Source: Onchocerca volvulus (Eukaryota > Nematoda > Chromadorea > Rhabditida > Onchocercidae). From it: DNA of 64,000 nt. The stretch is from the NCBI GenBank assembly GCA_000499405.2, contig HG738137.1, positions 9,871,744-9,935,743 of the forward strand. Direction: 5' to 3'. The position numbers were made by a program, and so were the translations under genes. The notes under the pieces are model-generated. The model was not told where the DNA came from, did no database searches, and worked only from the letters and a program-made list of their open reading frames with translations. Below, one piece after another: positions 27,001-42,000 of this stretch (positions are counted from its first letter, which is position 1; every line of letters begins with the position of its first letter).

Positions 27001-30000
27001 CTCTTATAATTAGCATTTGATTATTTCTATAATCGCACTTATTTTTTGTGTCGGCAGTTTAAACTCATTGGTTTTATCCAATGGTTGCTTTTGGTCTTGC
27101 AGAAGATAAACTTATGCCACAATTTTTTGTCAAAAAGAATAAATCTTGAATGATATCATTCGATATATTATTATTTCTTCATCCATTCCTTTTGTAGGAT
27201 ATTGCATGTAAAAAATAGGACAAATACTTAAATTCTCCCGCAAATTGGTCAAATTCAAATTTCTGTTATTTTTTAGATACTAAAGTTGTTAAAAGTATTG
27301 CTTTTGAAAACTCAGAATCTAACAGGCACATATTCAGTCTTTGTTGTAGTTTCTTACATACCGAAGTTGCTAAGAATATTCGGGATCACTAAGATTGTTT
27401 AGATATTCAGTATGAAATGGATTAAGAGTAGTACATCATTTGTTGCCTGGAATAGGTTATTACATCAGCAACCGAATATTTTTGACCAATTCACCTATTA
27501 GTTAGGCTGTGATTTTTTTCAATATTTGATAATTCGCATCCCCGAGAGGGGTCCCTGCGGGAAAAATGACAGATGCGTAATGGTAAAGAGGGAGAAACTG
27601 CTCTCCACAACCGTCTATTTTGCATTTTTTTCTCGTTTCTTTTTTCCTTGCTGTCTTCACATTCGTTTTGCTGCAGTGACTTGAATTTTTTTTACTCCTT
27701 TTTCTGTGCCATTTTTTAGGTGATCGAATTGAATTGTGTTGTTCCGTTGCAAAAGCTTTTCAAGCAAAAAGCTCCAGCAGCATCACAATAGATTCTTTTG
27801 ACCTTGAAAAAAAGAGAGAAAATCAGTCAACCAAACTTCTCGTTTATTAGTTACTCTGGATGAATGAAGAAAAGGATCCAGGAATGAAGAACGGAGTTCT
27901 GGGAAATGGTGAAATGAAATTCTTATGACCTTAAAGAAGCAAAAATATAAAACTGGTGTTGGTAATAGGGATTAAAGAATAGTTTCGTTCGATATCATAA
28001 AAGAGGATGTTCATAAACATTCGCGCTTGATCATATATCGGGAGGTAAAGGCCGGATAGGAGTTGATCATTATGCAAAACTCACTAATTGAATGGATTCT
28101 AATTTTTCTCATTGATGGCTTTTCTGTTTAGTATTCTATCCATCATCATGAATGGAGGAATACTTACTGAAATGAAGCCCAATATTTCGGACGCATCCAC
28201 TTTATCAAACGCTACGTTGGCATCGCTATTAGCAGAAATACTAAATTATATATCTTTTCAAGTTCAAAAATAGTAATACTCACTGAATATTCGTTTGAGA
28301 GAAAAAGTAAGAGTTATTTAGTAATTACTGTATCTGGTGGCCCTAAGTTCTGCATGAACCGATATCTTTATATTGCTAGTACGTGATTTTCGCGGTAACG
28401 TGTGTGGAAACTCAGTAGTTACCAGTTGGTCCAAAAAGAAATTTTCGTCTGAACAATCTCAAACTTGATGTCAATATGTAAATTGTGAACATTACAAATT
28501 TAAATTATTTACAAAGTCTTGCATTTGTTTATGACTCGTTTGATTTCGGTTCAACTCTTTGATAAACAGAACTTACATCTGATTTTCAACAGCGTATATG
28601 TAATTCCAGCCATGGTATAATCTTCAAAAAAGAAAAAAAATAAATAAAAACATTAAAGAATAAACCGGCACTGGAGATTTTATCCGTCGCTGAATTCGTA
28701 ACTGGAAAAAGATGAGAGCATTGGAATTGATTTTGTCGCATTAAATCAGCGATGCATTGATCTTTATTTGCTATTTCACGCCAGATGTCGAGAAGAGATA
28801 GGAGAAATATCAATATTTTTTAGTTTATAAACTCATTCACTGATGGGTCAAAAGCGAGCAGTGGTTAATGTTTCAGTCCATATAATATTTCAAAATAATC
28901 ATACGCAGATTTATATAGATGCAAAGATGGGTGAATTTTTTTTATAATTTGATACGGAGGAATGAAGAGATAATGATGCCTTTTGTGATAATCCATAAGA
29001 GAAATCCGAAATAATATAAAGCTATTTATGATATTGAAATCTTTGTCAAAATTTTTGGAATTTCTTTTGAAGTCGGTACAACACCATATATGATATGAAA
29101 TTGGAGTAGGACAATTCATGGAGGAAATTCTATTCAAGAAATAGAGAGGTATTCAAAGTTTCGAAAGTTAATTTAAAATATGATTGATCTGGAAATAACA
29201 TTGGGTCGTCCCCAAAAGCTTCACGAAATCTGGCATCCATTGAAAGTATTTAGCCTGAAAATATATTCTTCATTAGTAAATGGAATTATAGGATGCAAAT
29301 ATGTTGGAGAACATTTCAGCTGAAAATTTTGGGTACGTCTAGGTATTCGCTTGCGGTCTTATTTTTCGAAATTTTACAAAGAATAATTTGTCTTAAGATA
29401 TTCACAAATTGTTTGTTGAAGGTTCTTTCCAAACATTTTTTCTTTTTGTTGCAAAATGGCACATCTTAAAATGATGAATAATTTTTGCAGAAATCAAAAA
29501 ATAGTATATATGAAATGAGTTCATTGCTGTTCTGATTCTAGTTCACTTAAGCAACATTTTTATCCAACCACTTCGTTTCGTCTCCGCTATATATACCATT
29601 AGTAGTTAAGATATTGCTAAAGTTTTTGAATTATATTTGTAGAATAAATATTTTTGAGATAACTTATTTATCTTTGATTTTCTTTTGATTTCGCTTAAGT
29701 AAGGTATATTTATATAGTGAATGCATATGAAAAGTTACTGTCAGATGTGTTGTTTTCTTCCATAAAATCGATAAGTCGATATAATATTATCAGATGAAGT
29801 TGATTAGCTTGGAAAATCGAGTAATATTGTTTTTTACATCTATTTTTTTACATCTAGGTCGGGGCAAATAGTCTTTGATGCACTATTTCAGTGAGGTATT
29901 ATTTAAACTACTTAACTTTTTCTTGATATAAAAATTGTCAATGCATTTCTCCAGGATTAGCAGTATTTCCATCATTATCACTATTGTGATTCTTTTTATT

Positions 30001-33000
30001 GTTATAGTATATGCAATAATCAGTCTTAGAAAAGAGAAAAACATTTGAGGAATGTGATGGAACACATGCATTAACCTGTTTAATGCTTTAGCAGGGGAAA
30101 ATGGTGAAGAATAACATTATGAGTAAAGATTGATGTTTTCGTTTTTTTCCTCCCCGACTCGTTGCTGTGTTGCTTTTTCTTTCCTTTCGCTTTTTTTTTT
30201 TTTTTTTTTATTTTTTGTTTTGTTTTTTTTAATTTTTTTTCCTCGATTGAATCCAGCTTTTTAATCAAATCGAGTAATGAATTTAAAAAAAAAAAGAAAA
30301 AAAAGGACTATAAGCATAAATTTGGAGTAATTATAGTTAATGCCAATTTTATCATCTTTTTTGGAGGAAATTTGTATCTTTCAGTTTGAAAATAAAAAGT
30401 TTCGAACATATATGATGTGGAATTTTAGTTTACAATAGATTTCAGGTACGTAAATCGGCAGTTGGTGCTATTGATACGTTGGTTGAACAGTGCATACTAC
30501 CACAAGGTAAATTTTTTTCATATTGGATTTTTAAATATATTGTAATTTTATATCACATAAAGATTATATAACAGAAAGAGCTCGTAGGATTTTTCCCTTA
30601 TTAACCAGTGATTGCTTCTTTGAATAATGGATGAGATATTTCCTTTTATCATGTTATTGATTATTTGTCTTTTGTTTGTCTGTTTTACTGGGTTAATTAT
30701 ATCATTCTCTTGGTTTTCTGTTTCTCCAATGAATTATATGGCTTAAAGTGCTTCGATTTCGAGATTTATAGGCCTTCAAGAACACGGTATGGTAATATAA
30801 GTTTCTTACTGTACATTTTTTTTTTTTTTTCAAATATTAACGATAGTTATAGTTCTTAAGATATTTTTAGTTAGATAATCGGTGTTCGCATCTTTGATAT
30901 TTTCTCATATTAGCGATTGGAAAGATGATGAAGTGTTTTTTCCCATTCAAATTAATTTGATAAATAGATAAGGGCTAAAAAATCAAGGGAACCATGTTAC
31001 ACCGAATAAGTAGACACAAATGCAAAAAAAAAAAAAATAAATTGAAAGTGATTGCAAGCTCACATTATCTTGCTTCATCCTTCCGGAAAGAAATTCCCAA
31101 AGTAAAACGTCATCATAATGTTCTATTTTGTCAGTCAACTTCTCTCATTTTTGATTTCTTTTGAGGCATCGCATATAGTTTGAGTAGGAAGAAATCTGAA
31201 AGAATTGTGTTTATACAAATGTATGTAGTCCCTTTGTTTCTTTTGAATCTTTTTTGGTTTTAATTTTCAAAATGCTTTTTCAGCATTCTTTTATTCATTT
31301 GATCTTATGAATAGGAACAGCAGCGGCCCTTTGTGTGAGGTCCCGACGCCATTATATCCACGATAAATATTGCCTTTTTATTTCAGTGATGGAAAGAACC
31401 TTATTTTTTTAGGATTTTTTTTTTTATAAATGAGAAAGTAGCATCGTACTTTTTTTTTCATCGTTTTTTGAGAGAAAAAGTGAATGAATCGAAATTGAGA
31501 AAATAGAAAACGAAAGAAAGTAAATAAATCACGCTGGCATGTTTCCTGCTGTTTTTGAGGAAAGTGTTTTTCTTTCGAAATGTAAATCAGACAAAGTGAG
31601 GTGAACCGTGAGAGAAAAGCTCGGGGAAAGGACATTTGTCTCTGTATGTATTTGTAGAAATGAGTTGTTTTAAAATAATCGGCTGAAATGGATACTTTCT
31701 GGAATCTTTTTATGGAGAACAAAGAACTAAAATTTGATAGGAGATGCTTTACTTCATCATTATTCTTTTCTTCGATTACTCTTTCTCCAATTTCTGTAAT
31801 ATTTCGCATGAAGTGACAGATCATTGAAGCAGCAGCAGCAGCGGCAGTAACAGCAGTAATTTATCGGAAAGTGTCAAATTGTTCCAAGCAACTTTGAAAT
31901 ATGCTAACCATGCGATTAGTGTGTTGTTGATCAGCGAGCATTCCGATCATAGATCAAAAACTTAAGGGTATTGGCTATGTCTGTATATATATACATATAA
32001 ATGTGGTGTGTGTAGTACCATTGTGAAATGTGAAAGATGTGAGAGCTCTACCTATAATCGTGTATCAGGAGAGAAGATTAGATCGTCTTTGTTAGAACAA
32101 GAATTTCTCGGCATCAGTTTCAAATCTGTCTTTTCATATGTGGTATTAGCGATTAATCTTCCATTGTGCTGCAGGAGGAAAAAAATATTTTTTTTTGAAA
32201 ATGAGAAGGATAAGTTTGAAGATATGACGTTTTAAATTCTGCCAACTACTTCGAGTTAGCAGATGAAAAGAATGGAGTGAGGCATCATCTCAGGAATAGA
32301 AACAAATAGATTTTTTATGAGAGTACAGCGGACTTGAAGGATTACAAAGACAGAAGACTAGAGATAGACGATTCAGGAATGAAAGAGTTTTGGATTCCTA
32401 TGCTGAAAAATAGGAGGATGGAAGAGGTTACGAGCAATTATACGTAGGGTTGTGAATGGGTTCAACTGAAGTAGAAATGAGTCGTCGAACTGAAGTTTTG
32501 AAAAAAAAGAAAGATCTGGAAGAGTTTTGAGGCATCTACCTGGTAAGAGGCATCCGATGATACCTCTTTTCCCTGACATGATTCTTGGCATATGTCATCT
32601 CAAGTTGTTGGCTTCCTAGTGGCATATGTTAACATCTCACCTGCACCTACCTTCACTTATCCGTGATACTTCTTACTTATAAATGTTGCCATAACCTCAC
32701 CTTTGACGAAATTGTCGCTATTCATGCCAAGCTATGCAACTAACACGCAACCAATTAATCGATGCAAGTATCAAGTAGTAGATGTGAGGGAGGGACTGAG
32801 TGAAGCCGAGAGGGAGAGGGAGAGGGAGAGCGTACTTGCTGAAAATAGCTGCAATTTATTGTGCAGTGACAAGTAAGGGAAAGAAGTGCAAGTGATTGTG
32901 AAAGTGGGAGAGATTGGCAGTGCATACAATTGGTGAGATCGTGCAGTCGGTATTCTCTCGCACTATGTTGGCGGCATTTTTTGTAAGACGTCAAAAATGC

Positions 33001-36000
33001 CATCCACGTTTTTCTTCTGTTCCTCCTGTCTGACAAGATACTCTCTTCAATGTCTCACTTCTTCTCCGTTTCAAATGTTGTCCTTTGCAAAGTTGCGAAT
33101 TTAAACTTTCACTCTCTTCTTTATCTTCCATTACCTGCATCTATTCAGGAGCTCATGGAGAAAAGGGGGAAGGAAGAGTGAGAGGATGGGGATGTATCTA
33201 TGAAATGTGCTGAAAGGGGATGAGAAAGTATGCCCCGCCTTGATGATTCCCACTTACTCGCCTGATGACTGAGCAGGCAGGCAGGCAGGCATAAAAACTA
33301 ACTGGCAAGGGGAGGGTCATGCCAACAGCCGAGCATAAGGATTGCTGCTGCTGCTGCTGCTGCTGCTGTGGGTAGTTTTTCCCTGCTGGAGGTCCCCAAC
33401 TTGTCGCTTTAACTGCTTGCACGGGTTGACTACCTCTGACATTTTCTTTGTGCGTGCGTGCGTGCATATGCAAGTCGTCGTCGCCATCAGAAAAGGATGA
33501 TTTGGCCATGCACTGAAGATGACTTTATTTGAATTTGCAACTCCTCTATCCATCCATCCCTTTGCCTTTAACCTTCGTTCACTTGACCTTCTGTGTTTCG
33601 ATTTTACACATCGCTCCTTCTTCAATCTATCCAATCATCTGTCCCATCGACAACAAATACAGCTGTTTCCGTTTAATTGCCACGCTGTGACCTTATACCT
33701 TTCTTATTCCTTCTCTCCTGCTCCCTTCCTTTTCCTAACTCTTCATTGCATCTTAGGCTTAGACAAAAAATTTGTACTGCAAGCAAGCTGTACCTTCATT
33801 TTTATCCTCCCATTACTGCTTTACAGTTCCAGCTTTATTTCCCTTTTCCCCGTATTGATATAGCACAGGATGACAGTAATCTTCTCTTCCTCTTCCTCCT
33901 CCCAGTATCGCACACATCTTTGTCAACCGAGCAGCTGGGGCAAGGTTTCCTACTCCGATCAAGTCCATACTCTTCCTCCAACCTCTCAGCTTTGCACCAT
34001 CGCCATCATTATAACCCAATAGTCATTGCCACACACACATAACCTTCTCTTCGTTTTATTTGAGCGCGATAGATGGTTAATAACTATTCGTCTCTTGCGT
34101 TCCGTTATTGCTGCGATTATCGTCGTATATTACTGCGGCTGCTACTACCACTAATGCTGCTGCTATTACCTTGGATTTGTCCATTGCAATTATCACTTTG
34201 ATATTGTTCATTAGCTATAACTCAGTTGATGAGATATCCTCATTTGACAAATTGCGCTTTTTTTTTTTTTCAACCATTTCTTTTCAACCATTTCATTTTA
34301 TCATTTCTTGATTTCAAAACCTTATGCTGCTCATTTTATTCTTTACTATATTCAATTGAATTCTTATTTTGTTTAACTTGATATCTGGCGTTGTATATCT
34401 GTTGAAATAATACCTATCATTATTACTCTTCCTCTTCTATCTCGAGCCAGTTTGTTTCATTTATAATCTCCTTCTGGCTTATAGATTTGTTTATGAGATT
34501 TGTAAGTAGAGATGAGTAAATAGTAACTACCTATGTCCCTTATTATTTAGCGTCAAGTCTTTCAGGAAGCTTACAAAATGTGATTTGTCCTACACTGTTT
34601 GGTCATTGTTATGGCCCATCTGAATATTCGCAATTCATTAGTGATGACCAACGTGTGGAATCGCTAATGGTTAGTTTTTCACTTATCACTGCTGCTATTT
34701 TTTCCCTTTTACATAAAGTGAAGAAGTTTAATGGGATGGCATGTTGAGAATAGAATCTAATATCCTCAAACATTTCCTATTCTCTCATCGTTCATTCATT
34801 TTCCTGTGCTTTTGTTTTCAATCTCTCTTATATCTCATGAAGTCGTTCAGAAATTGTATTTCAAATACCGAGCATCATATCATCAAAAGAATAATATCCA
34901 GAATTGTTTGAAATCTTCGGATTTCATTGATTAATAATTGGCTTATCTACATTAATCAGAATTTCTTATCAGTTTACTTAGCTCAGATTATTTCTAGAAC
35001 CATTCACGCTGTTAATGGCACTTTTTGGAATATTTTAATAGCTATATAGTGATAATGCCTGCTAAGACATGTTTTATTAAAAAATCTGTAAACGATTCTG
35101 GATAATTTTCTTTTTCCCGCTGCCCGATGTTTGTTTTAGATCATTTCATGAAGTATGATGAAGCGATTTTCTTGTTAGATGTGGATTTTGTGAATTAATT
35201 GTGGATTTCACCATTTTCTGGTATTATTTTCTTTGGTGGAGAAAATGATTCGACACGTATCTCGCGTCTTTCTCGTGTTTATAAATGCATGCTAATTGAG
35301 ATATTTAGATGTGTAAAGAAAAGTGTTAGCTGTACGAGAAAGTTAGAGTCCACTTTTGATATATGAAATTTTTTTTTTTTTTCCTCGGCGGTATTGTTTT
35401 ACAAGTTCCTGAAGCACCTAATCAAATTACACTTCTTTTCTAGTTTCATTGCTTCCAAGTACTTCATGTTTATTCGTGACTGAGAAGGATTATTTCTGCT
35501 CCTCCAAACACATTTGCTGGACAAAAATACGTTTTAAGATTCAGGCGGATATCTAGGAAGTGGCGAAATGAAGTAAATAGTGCTAGGATTTTGTTTCAAG
35601 TTTAATTTAATCCCAAGGAGTGTAGTTTGGTAGTGCGCATACCGGAAGAAACAATTCATACCTTCTGGAGCATGCTGTGTGTCGGTGGTGAAAGACATGG
35701 GTAGTGAGACGTTAGTATTTGAAGGTCGTATCACTATTCTGTTTTTCGCCTCGTATCACGGCGACGCCCCCTTCTTGTAATTATCATATTCATCCTCTCG
35801 CCACCATATAATAAATTCGTCCAAATTAGTTCGGTCGACAATTCGCAATTTTTGGCAAGTTGACTATTAATGTGGATCTGTTTGTGAATTAATATCAATG
35901 GGAGCTTATTTTGGTTGCAGAAATTGTCAATACTAACGCTGTATGCTGTTAATACAGTCATGTTATGCTAGTTTTTGCTGTTATCAGTGGTGATACCATT

Positions 36001-39000
36001 GTTTTCGCAGTTATTATATGTAGGTGAGTCAATAGAAATTATAAATTCCTTTTTTGTTATTTTTTATTGTGTGCGTTGTTTTTTAGCTGCGCAATAAGTG
36101 AAGTAATCCACTGCTGAAATTTATCTTCTTTTTGGATGAATGATTTCAGATTATTGTTTTGTATTTGGAATTGTTTTAGTATTTACTATTTGACATTATC
36201 TAATCAGACAAATATTAATTTTGAATCAAAATCGTGGCATATTGATCACGTTGAGAAGGGTAATTCTGTATTTTGTGGCACAGTGTGAAATAGGCCTTTT
36301 GCCTTCATTCGTTTTACTTGCTACTGAAACCGACACGATCTGCAAATGTGTTAGTGAAAAATAGGCTAAAATTTTGGAAAAGTTTCCTATATCCGATGGA
36401 GCCTATTATTTTCGAATAATTAGAAACATGTGGTTAAGTAAGGACAGGTTGAAGCTACTGCAATAATTTGTCAATTAGGCATACCTTAATCATAATCAGA
36501 GAGCCAACAAATGCTTCTAAAATAGCTTAGATTGAAATATTCTGCAAAATCAAACTTATTATGCATGAAATAATTTCTGCTAGCCGGCTTAATGCGATTT
36601 GATCCAAGTAGAATGCAAAACATTGATGGTAGGAAGACCAAAAAATCTTGGACAACCTAATCAAGACTGTGTTTGTTTTGTAAAAAAGATCCAGTTTAAG
36701 GAGGAACAATTCACGAACGATACTTAGTAAGCGAACGTAGCGACACTTCTCTTCATCTCTTTTTTTGCTGTGGAATCCTCTGATATTTTTTTCTATATCT
36801 AGCTTTATGTAAGAGAATCTGAAGAGTAATTAATAATAGTTAATAGAATATCATTCGTAATGATTCCTTATTAATAGCGTTGATAGTACTGATGGCAGTA
36901 ATGGTAATGATAATTGTATTGCGAAAATGACAATAAAAGTTGTGATATGAAGTTGGAAAAATGTCAATAATTGTTAATGACAATGACAATTGCTAGAGTC
37001 CGGATAATCTGATTATGATTATGATGATAATCTTGATGATCACACGATGATGGTGATAGCTAATTCTTAATCCCTCTCCTATTCTTTTTTTCATGTTCTT
37101 TTTTCTGGTAGCGATGAATCTGTGTTTGGGGAAAATGTAATTCATCTCCAGCGATTGCCTATTTGGTAGGGAAATAATGTATAATCTTAATGTGAAGGTC
37201 TGTTCTTTTTTTCTTCATTTCTATCGTATTGTTAGGTATTTATTTAGGTTAGAGACAAAGTAGTAGCAACAGATGGGAATATTGCCATTTGGTTTTTGAG
37301 TGCCGATACGATGATGATCATAATGTGATGATAGGATGGGATGCGATCGCTAACAATATGCATGTAGATATGCCAGTATAGTACAGGGGAGACAAGGAAA
37401 CAAGAACATTCTCTTTACCGTTTTGAAGACTGTCATATGCAGGAAATAGGTATTCGGTCTGGTAAGCATGGATGATGAGTAAATAGTAGTATAAAGAGAG
37501 GGAGAAAAAAGGAAGAAAGCTTCCTGATAGGAGAATAAGAAATGAAGTTCTTACCTTTGCTTTGCCCAATCATCATCATCATTATCAGCAAACTATCATA
37601 TAGCTGCTTAAGAGAAGATTTAAGGGTGGGATTGAAAAGGGAACGACAGGTGTCCCTGAAACAAATGGCGGCCCATTTCCCTCCTCTGTCGTCGTCAGCT
37701 CCATTTCTCTTAGTGAGAATTAGTATTATTCAACAGCAGGATACAAGTCAATGGATGAATTGAAATGATAGATATTACGCCAGTACTTCTTGGCCATTTT
37801 GTACTATTTCCAATCTTCCTTGATGAATTACTTTATTGAGGATGAGGATGATAGTATTTATTGTTGTTGTAAGAAACTGTTTTTATATATGTATCGTCGT
37901 TGTCGTAATAGTATAGTTATAAGCTTGTTGAAGGATGGATGTGTATATACATACACATACCTAAGATGAGATGCATCATTTCTCCTCTTTCGAGTTTTTT
38001 CCTTTAAATTTCTTCTCTCTTATTAGTGCATTTTTTTCATCTTCGTTGCTATAGATTTGACGACCCACAAAATGATTATTGTGAGAGTTATTGTCCTTTT
38101 TTTCTTTCACTCTGCGTAAGCCTATTCCAGCTTTCCTCCTCTCTTATTCCAGTTCTTCACTGCAAGTTTATTCCCACTTCACGTTGCGAGTATTATGCAT
38201 AATGATTTAGTTAGATTTTTTCGATTGAATTTCCAAATCTCATGTTAGAAAAAGAAGAGACAAGTCATGATTTACCGAAAACCATTGATTATAATTGCCG
38301 TTTATTAGCTGGAACGATTCTTGAACGGTTCGCTTTGTAAAGTTGATGCGGAACCAGCTTGCTTAGCGAAGATTCAAAAACGTTTGTAGAGTTTTGGATA
38401 ATCTAAGCTTCACTCGTAATAGGATGATTTGAGAAGAGGCTTAGCATAAATGAATCCAGCCAGTTAACTTGAGATGGGCGGTTATTGCAAAGATTATAGC
38501 GGCGGATCTGTACATTTGTGAGAAGATAAAGGAGGGAAAGGTCTTTCGGTAACAAGCAATTGATTCTTCATCCGCAGTTAATATGCTTATTTATGATGGT
38601 TAGTTTGATTGTTTGCCAATAAAAGGTTTTAGCGATTGATGACAATAAATGTTTTAACAGTATTTGGTGAATAAATTGTATTATTGTCTTTGAATTTGTT
38701 TGGCTTGTTAAAATTAGTTGTATACATAATGTATATGTATCTGTATGCCGAACTGGTTTGTAACTTTCAAATTCATCTAACTACAGTTCGCTCGCTGCTG
38801 ATTTTGGAATCTTGCTCTGTTATCCAGTGGGGAAATAGCTTTCTTTTTCGAGAATTCATCGAAAAGGACTTCTCCAACACGTCAAAGTGGTCGGTGATGT
38901 GTCGCTAAATGAAATTCATATCACAGCCAGCTTTGATGTGTTGTGCGCTTGTCGTCTCATCGTAACATACGCATTCACCATCAGTACATTTCAGGCTCGA

Positions 39001-42000
39001 CCTAGCGTCTAGCTTGACCTTATGCCTCGGTGATACTTCGATTACATTACGCTGTCTATTGGGCGGAATTACATTTTTAATTATTTTGGTTTTTTTTATT
39101 TGTTATTACTTGTTTTTTTTTGTTTTTTTGGAGACACTTTGTGGAAAAATTTGTTTAACTTTTAATCCTAACTGTATTGATGCCACTATTTGCAATATCT
39201 TTTTGAAAATGTCTCCAAGATTGGAATAGATTAAATGTATTGGTTATAATAAAGTTATGATAATGTATATAATGTAAATGTATTTCACTTATTTGGAAAG
39301 GATCTATTCATTTATCCTTTCTGTTCTACCATCATTTCAAAGTATATATTGTTGTTTTTTGTCCTCTTTTCGTTCCGTCTTTCCAGTTTTAAAACTGAAT
39401 ACTTTTGTATGTAACTAAATAATACAGCATCTTTTGTTCTTTCTTTAAAAAAATAATTCGAATCGATAATAAAGGGAAGTATTGAGAGCGTTTGTTAACC
39501 GTATGGGCTGATTCACATTTATGGTGCTTTGTTTATGATTACGGTTTATTGGTTAAAAATGATTTTCACTGAAATTTGCGTGTGTTGAAAGCAATAAAGT
39601 TTCTGAATAAAAAGGTGAGAGATACATCCTGAAGAGTGATGACAAGGAATAAAGATAAATATACGGAATATATAATGTTAACGTAATGTTTTCAGCTTCT
39701 CTGCAAAATTGTCACATGGCCAGGAGCGTTGACGAAGAGATGGATTTTCGAAAATTTTCTTGGCAGATATAGCATACTGTTGCAAGATACAGCGTTCCAT
39801 ATCCGGAAAGTAATACTGAAGTTTCTACTTTCTTTCCTTCTAAAATTTCAATGTTTTGAGCTCTAAGAAAAACTTCTGAAAATTACCCCCAAACAGTGGT
39901 TAGCGCAAATTTTTTGAATTTTCAGAAAACATAAGGTATTTTGTGTGGGTTGCGTTGTGTGGTGCACGTGTATAGACTTGCCACGTGTGAATCATCCATC
40001 GATGCGAAGGATTCTTTTTTCTTTTTTTTTTTCACTGATTGATTCGATGCGAGTGGTGTTGCAAAAAGTTTCACTTCACTCCTCCGGTCCCTTGCCGTTT
40101 TGATATGTGAAAGGAAGAATGTAGCAGTAAAGTAAGGTTTGCTGGCAAGAAAGAAGAAAGAATAACGATTTCGAAATTGGAAAATTTTTAAAAACGAATT
40201 GGCAGTAGTCGCAAAGCAGGGAAGTTGGAGAGCTCTGTTTCTGCGCCATTATGTGACACTCGCTCTTGTCATTGTCAACTAGCATCTTCTCGCGCGGATC
40301 GAAAAGATGATAGAAAATAGCAGAAAATGGAGAAAGAGAGCAGGAAGGTGGAGGGAAGGATGATTTCGTAATTTTGAGCTTGTGCCAGAAAGATCAGAGG
40401 TTTCTTCCATTTCTCTGCTGCTTCAATCATTTCACTGGATGAAGAAAGAAAGGATTAAACACAGTGGCTGAATGGATGTGAGGGTTACCATTACGGTCAA
40501 AGGTCATCTTGACAAGCCATCATCGTATCGTTTACTACACCCCCTACTACAATTTTTTGACGGGAATTTTACACACACATGTATGTATACCCAAATTATA
40601 CGCATACATTGCGAAACATCCATTTTCCTTCACTTTGTGCCAGAAAAAAGATCATCTGAAAGAGAGGGAGGGGGAAGAATAGGCAGAAATAGTTTGGCTT
40701 GATTGCTTTGCTTAGCAATAAAATTTTTTCAGCGATCCTACCCTAACATTCTTACGAAATTCCTCATTTTGGAGAGATTCGAAATGCGAGAAGCTTTACA
40801 GTAGATGAGGCAGAGCAGAAGAGAGAATTTGTTAATACGATTAAATTGAGACCAACTGGGAAGATGCACTCTTTTGATACTGATTCTGAAGCATTCCGCG
40901 ATGGGAATCGGTAGAGATAAATGAATTGAAGATGAGAGGAAGAATAGAATGATTTGGATTGACATATAGATTGATTTACACGGTTCGAATTCTTGAATCA
41001 TCAGAGTGACTAATAGCTGATGTGATTGAGAAAATATGAAATATGGAAAATGGAGAAGCACCCTTCCTGTTTGGTTGATTTGATCGTTTTTTATTCATGA
41101 GCTTCCCTCAAAGAAAGTTCTTTTTTCTGCATATTTATGGAAGAAAGTTGGAAAAGAGGGAAGGAATATAAGGTAAATTGAATAAATGAAGTTTAGAAAC
41201 ATAAAGTTTGATTCTGAGATACGGTGAGGGTAATTTGTCTTTTCGATGAATAGCATCAAATTACGCTAATTTATTTTTCAAACTAGCTGAAATAACAAAA
41301 CAGAAGCTCTATTTTGAATGCTAATACTTTTAGAGTTATTTAGAATCTAGAATGCAGTTTGTTATTGCAATAATGTTCATATGTAAATCTAAAGGCTTCC
41401 AATAAGATTTCATCTTGTGCTGGAAGATAAAATTCAAGAATTTTAAATTCAACATTTTTTTATAAAGATTTCGTTACATAATGTTTGAGACTGCAAAAAT
41501 TCGTGGATAGTTGTAATTTCTTCCAATTCATAAAGGCCTATAAGGTTCTAGTAATTCAAGGCACTTCTCACGCCTCGCCAAAGTTTTCGTCATACGGCAA
41601 TTGATTCAATTAAGAAGAATCAAGCAGATAAAACTCTACAAGTCCTGAAAATTAAATAAATTATAGATACATTAAATTGCAGTTGGATTTCCTGTTGGCT
41701 TTTTCCATACGATAGGATAGATTGGTGGGATTTTGACAGAGTGTCCAATGACAAAAACAATCATTTAAGCTTGGAACAACAACAATAGCACTTCTAGCTA
41801 ATCCAGTTACACGAATGCTTTTTGTTCCACTAGATGAATGGATGGATGGATTATACTTGTGGGAATGAGCTGTGCGGATTGTGGATTTTAACAGCAAAGC
41901 TAGTGCTAGATGAATTAGCTATCAAATAATGATGAAATACGTTTTGATATCGCAGAATAAAATGAAGTGTAATGCTGATGGTTCATATAAGATAAAACAA

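Noticed and set aside
33198..33634. Poly-Gln open frames on the minus strand in ppfr-1 intron 5
   Set aside because: They come from the CTG repeat and adjacent simple sequence, with no domain, no flanking exons and no family match.
35534..35961. Two minus-strand open frames overlapping miR-71
   Set aside because: They are explained by chance; the segment is a microRNA hairpin on the opposite strand.
38684..38908. Plus-strand 74-codon frame overlapping the miR-2 5' arm
   Set aside because: No homology or splice context; it overlaps the microRNA hairpin and looks random.
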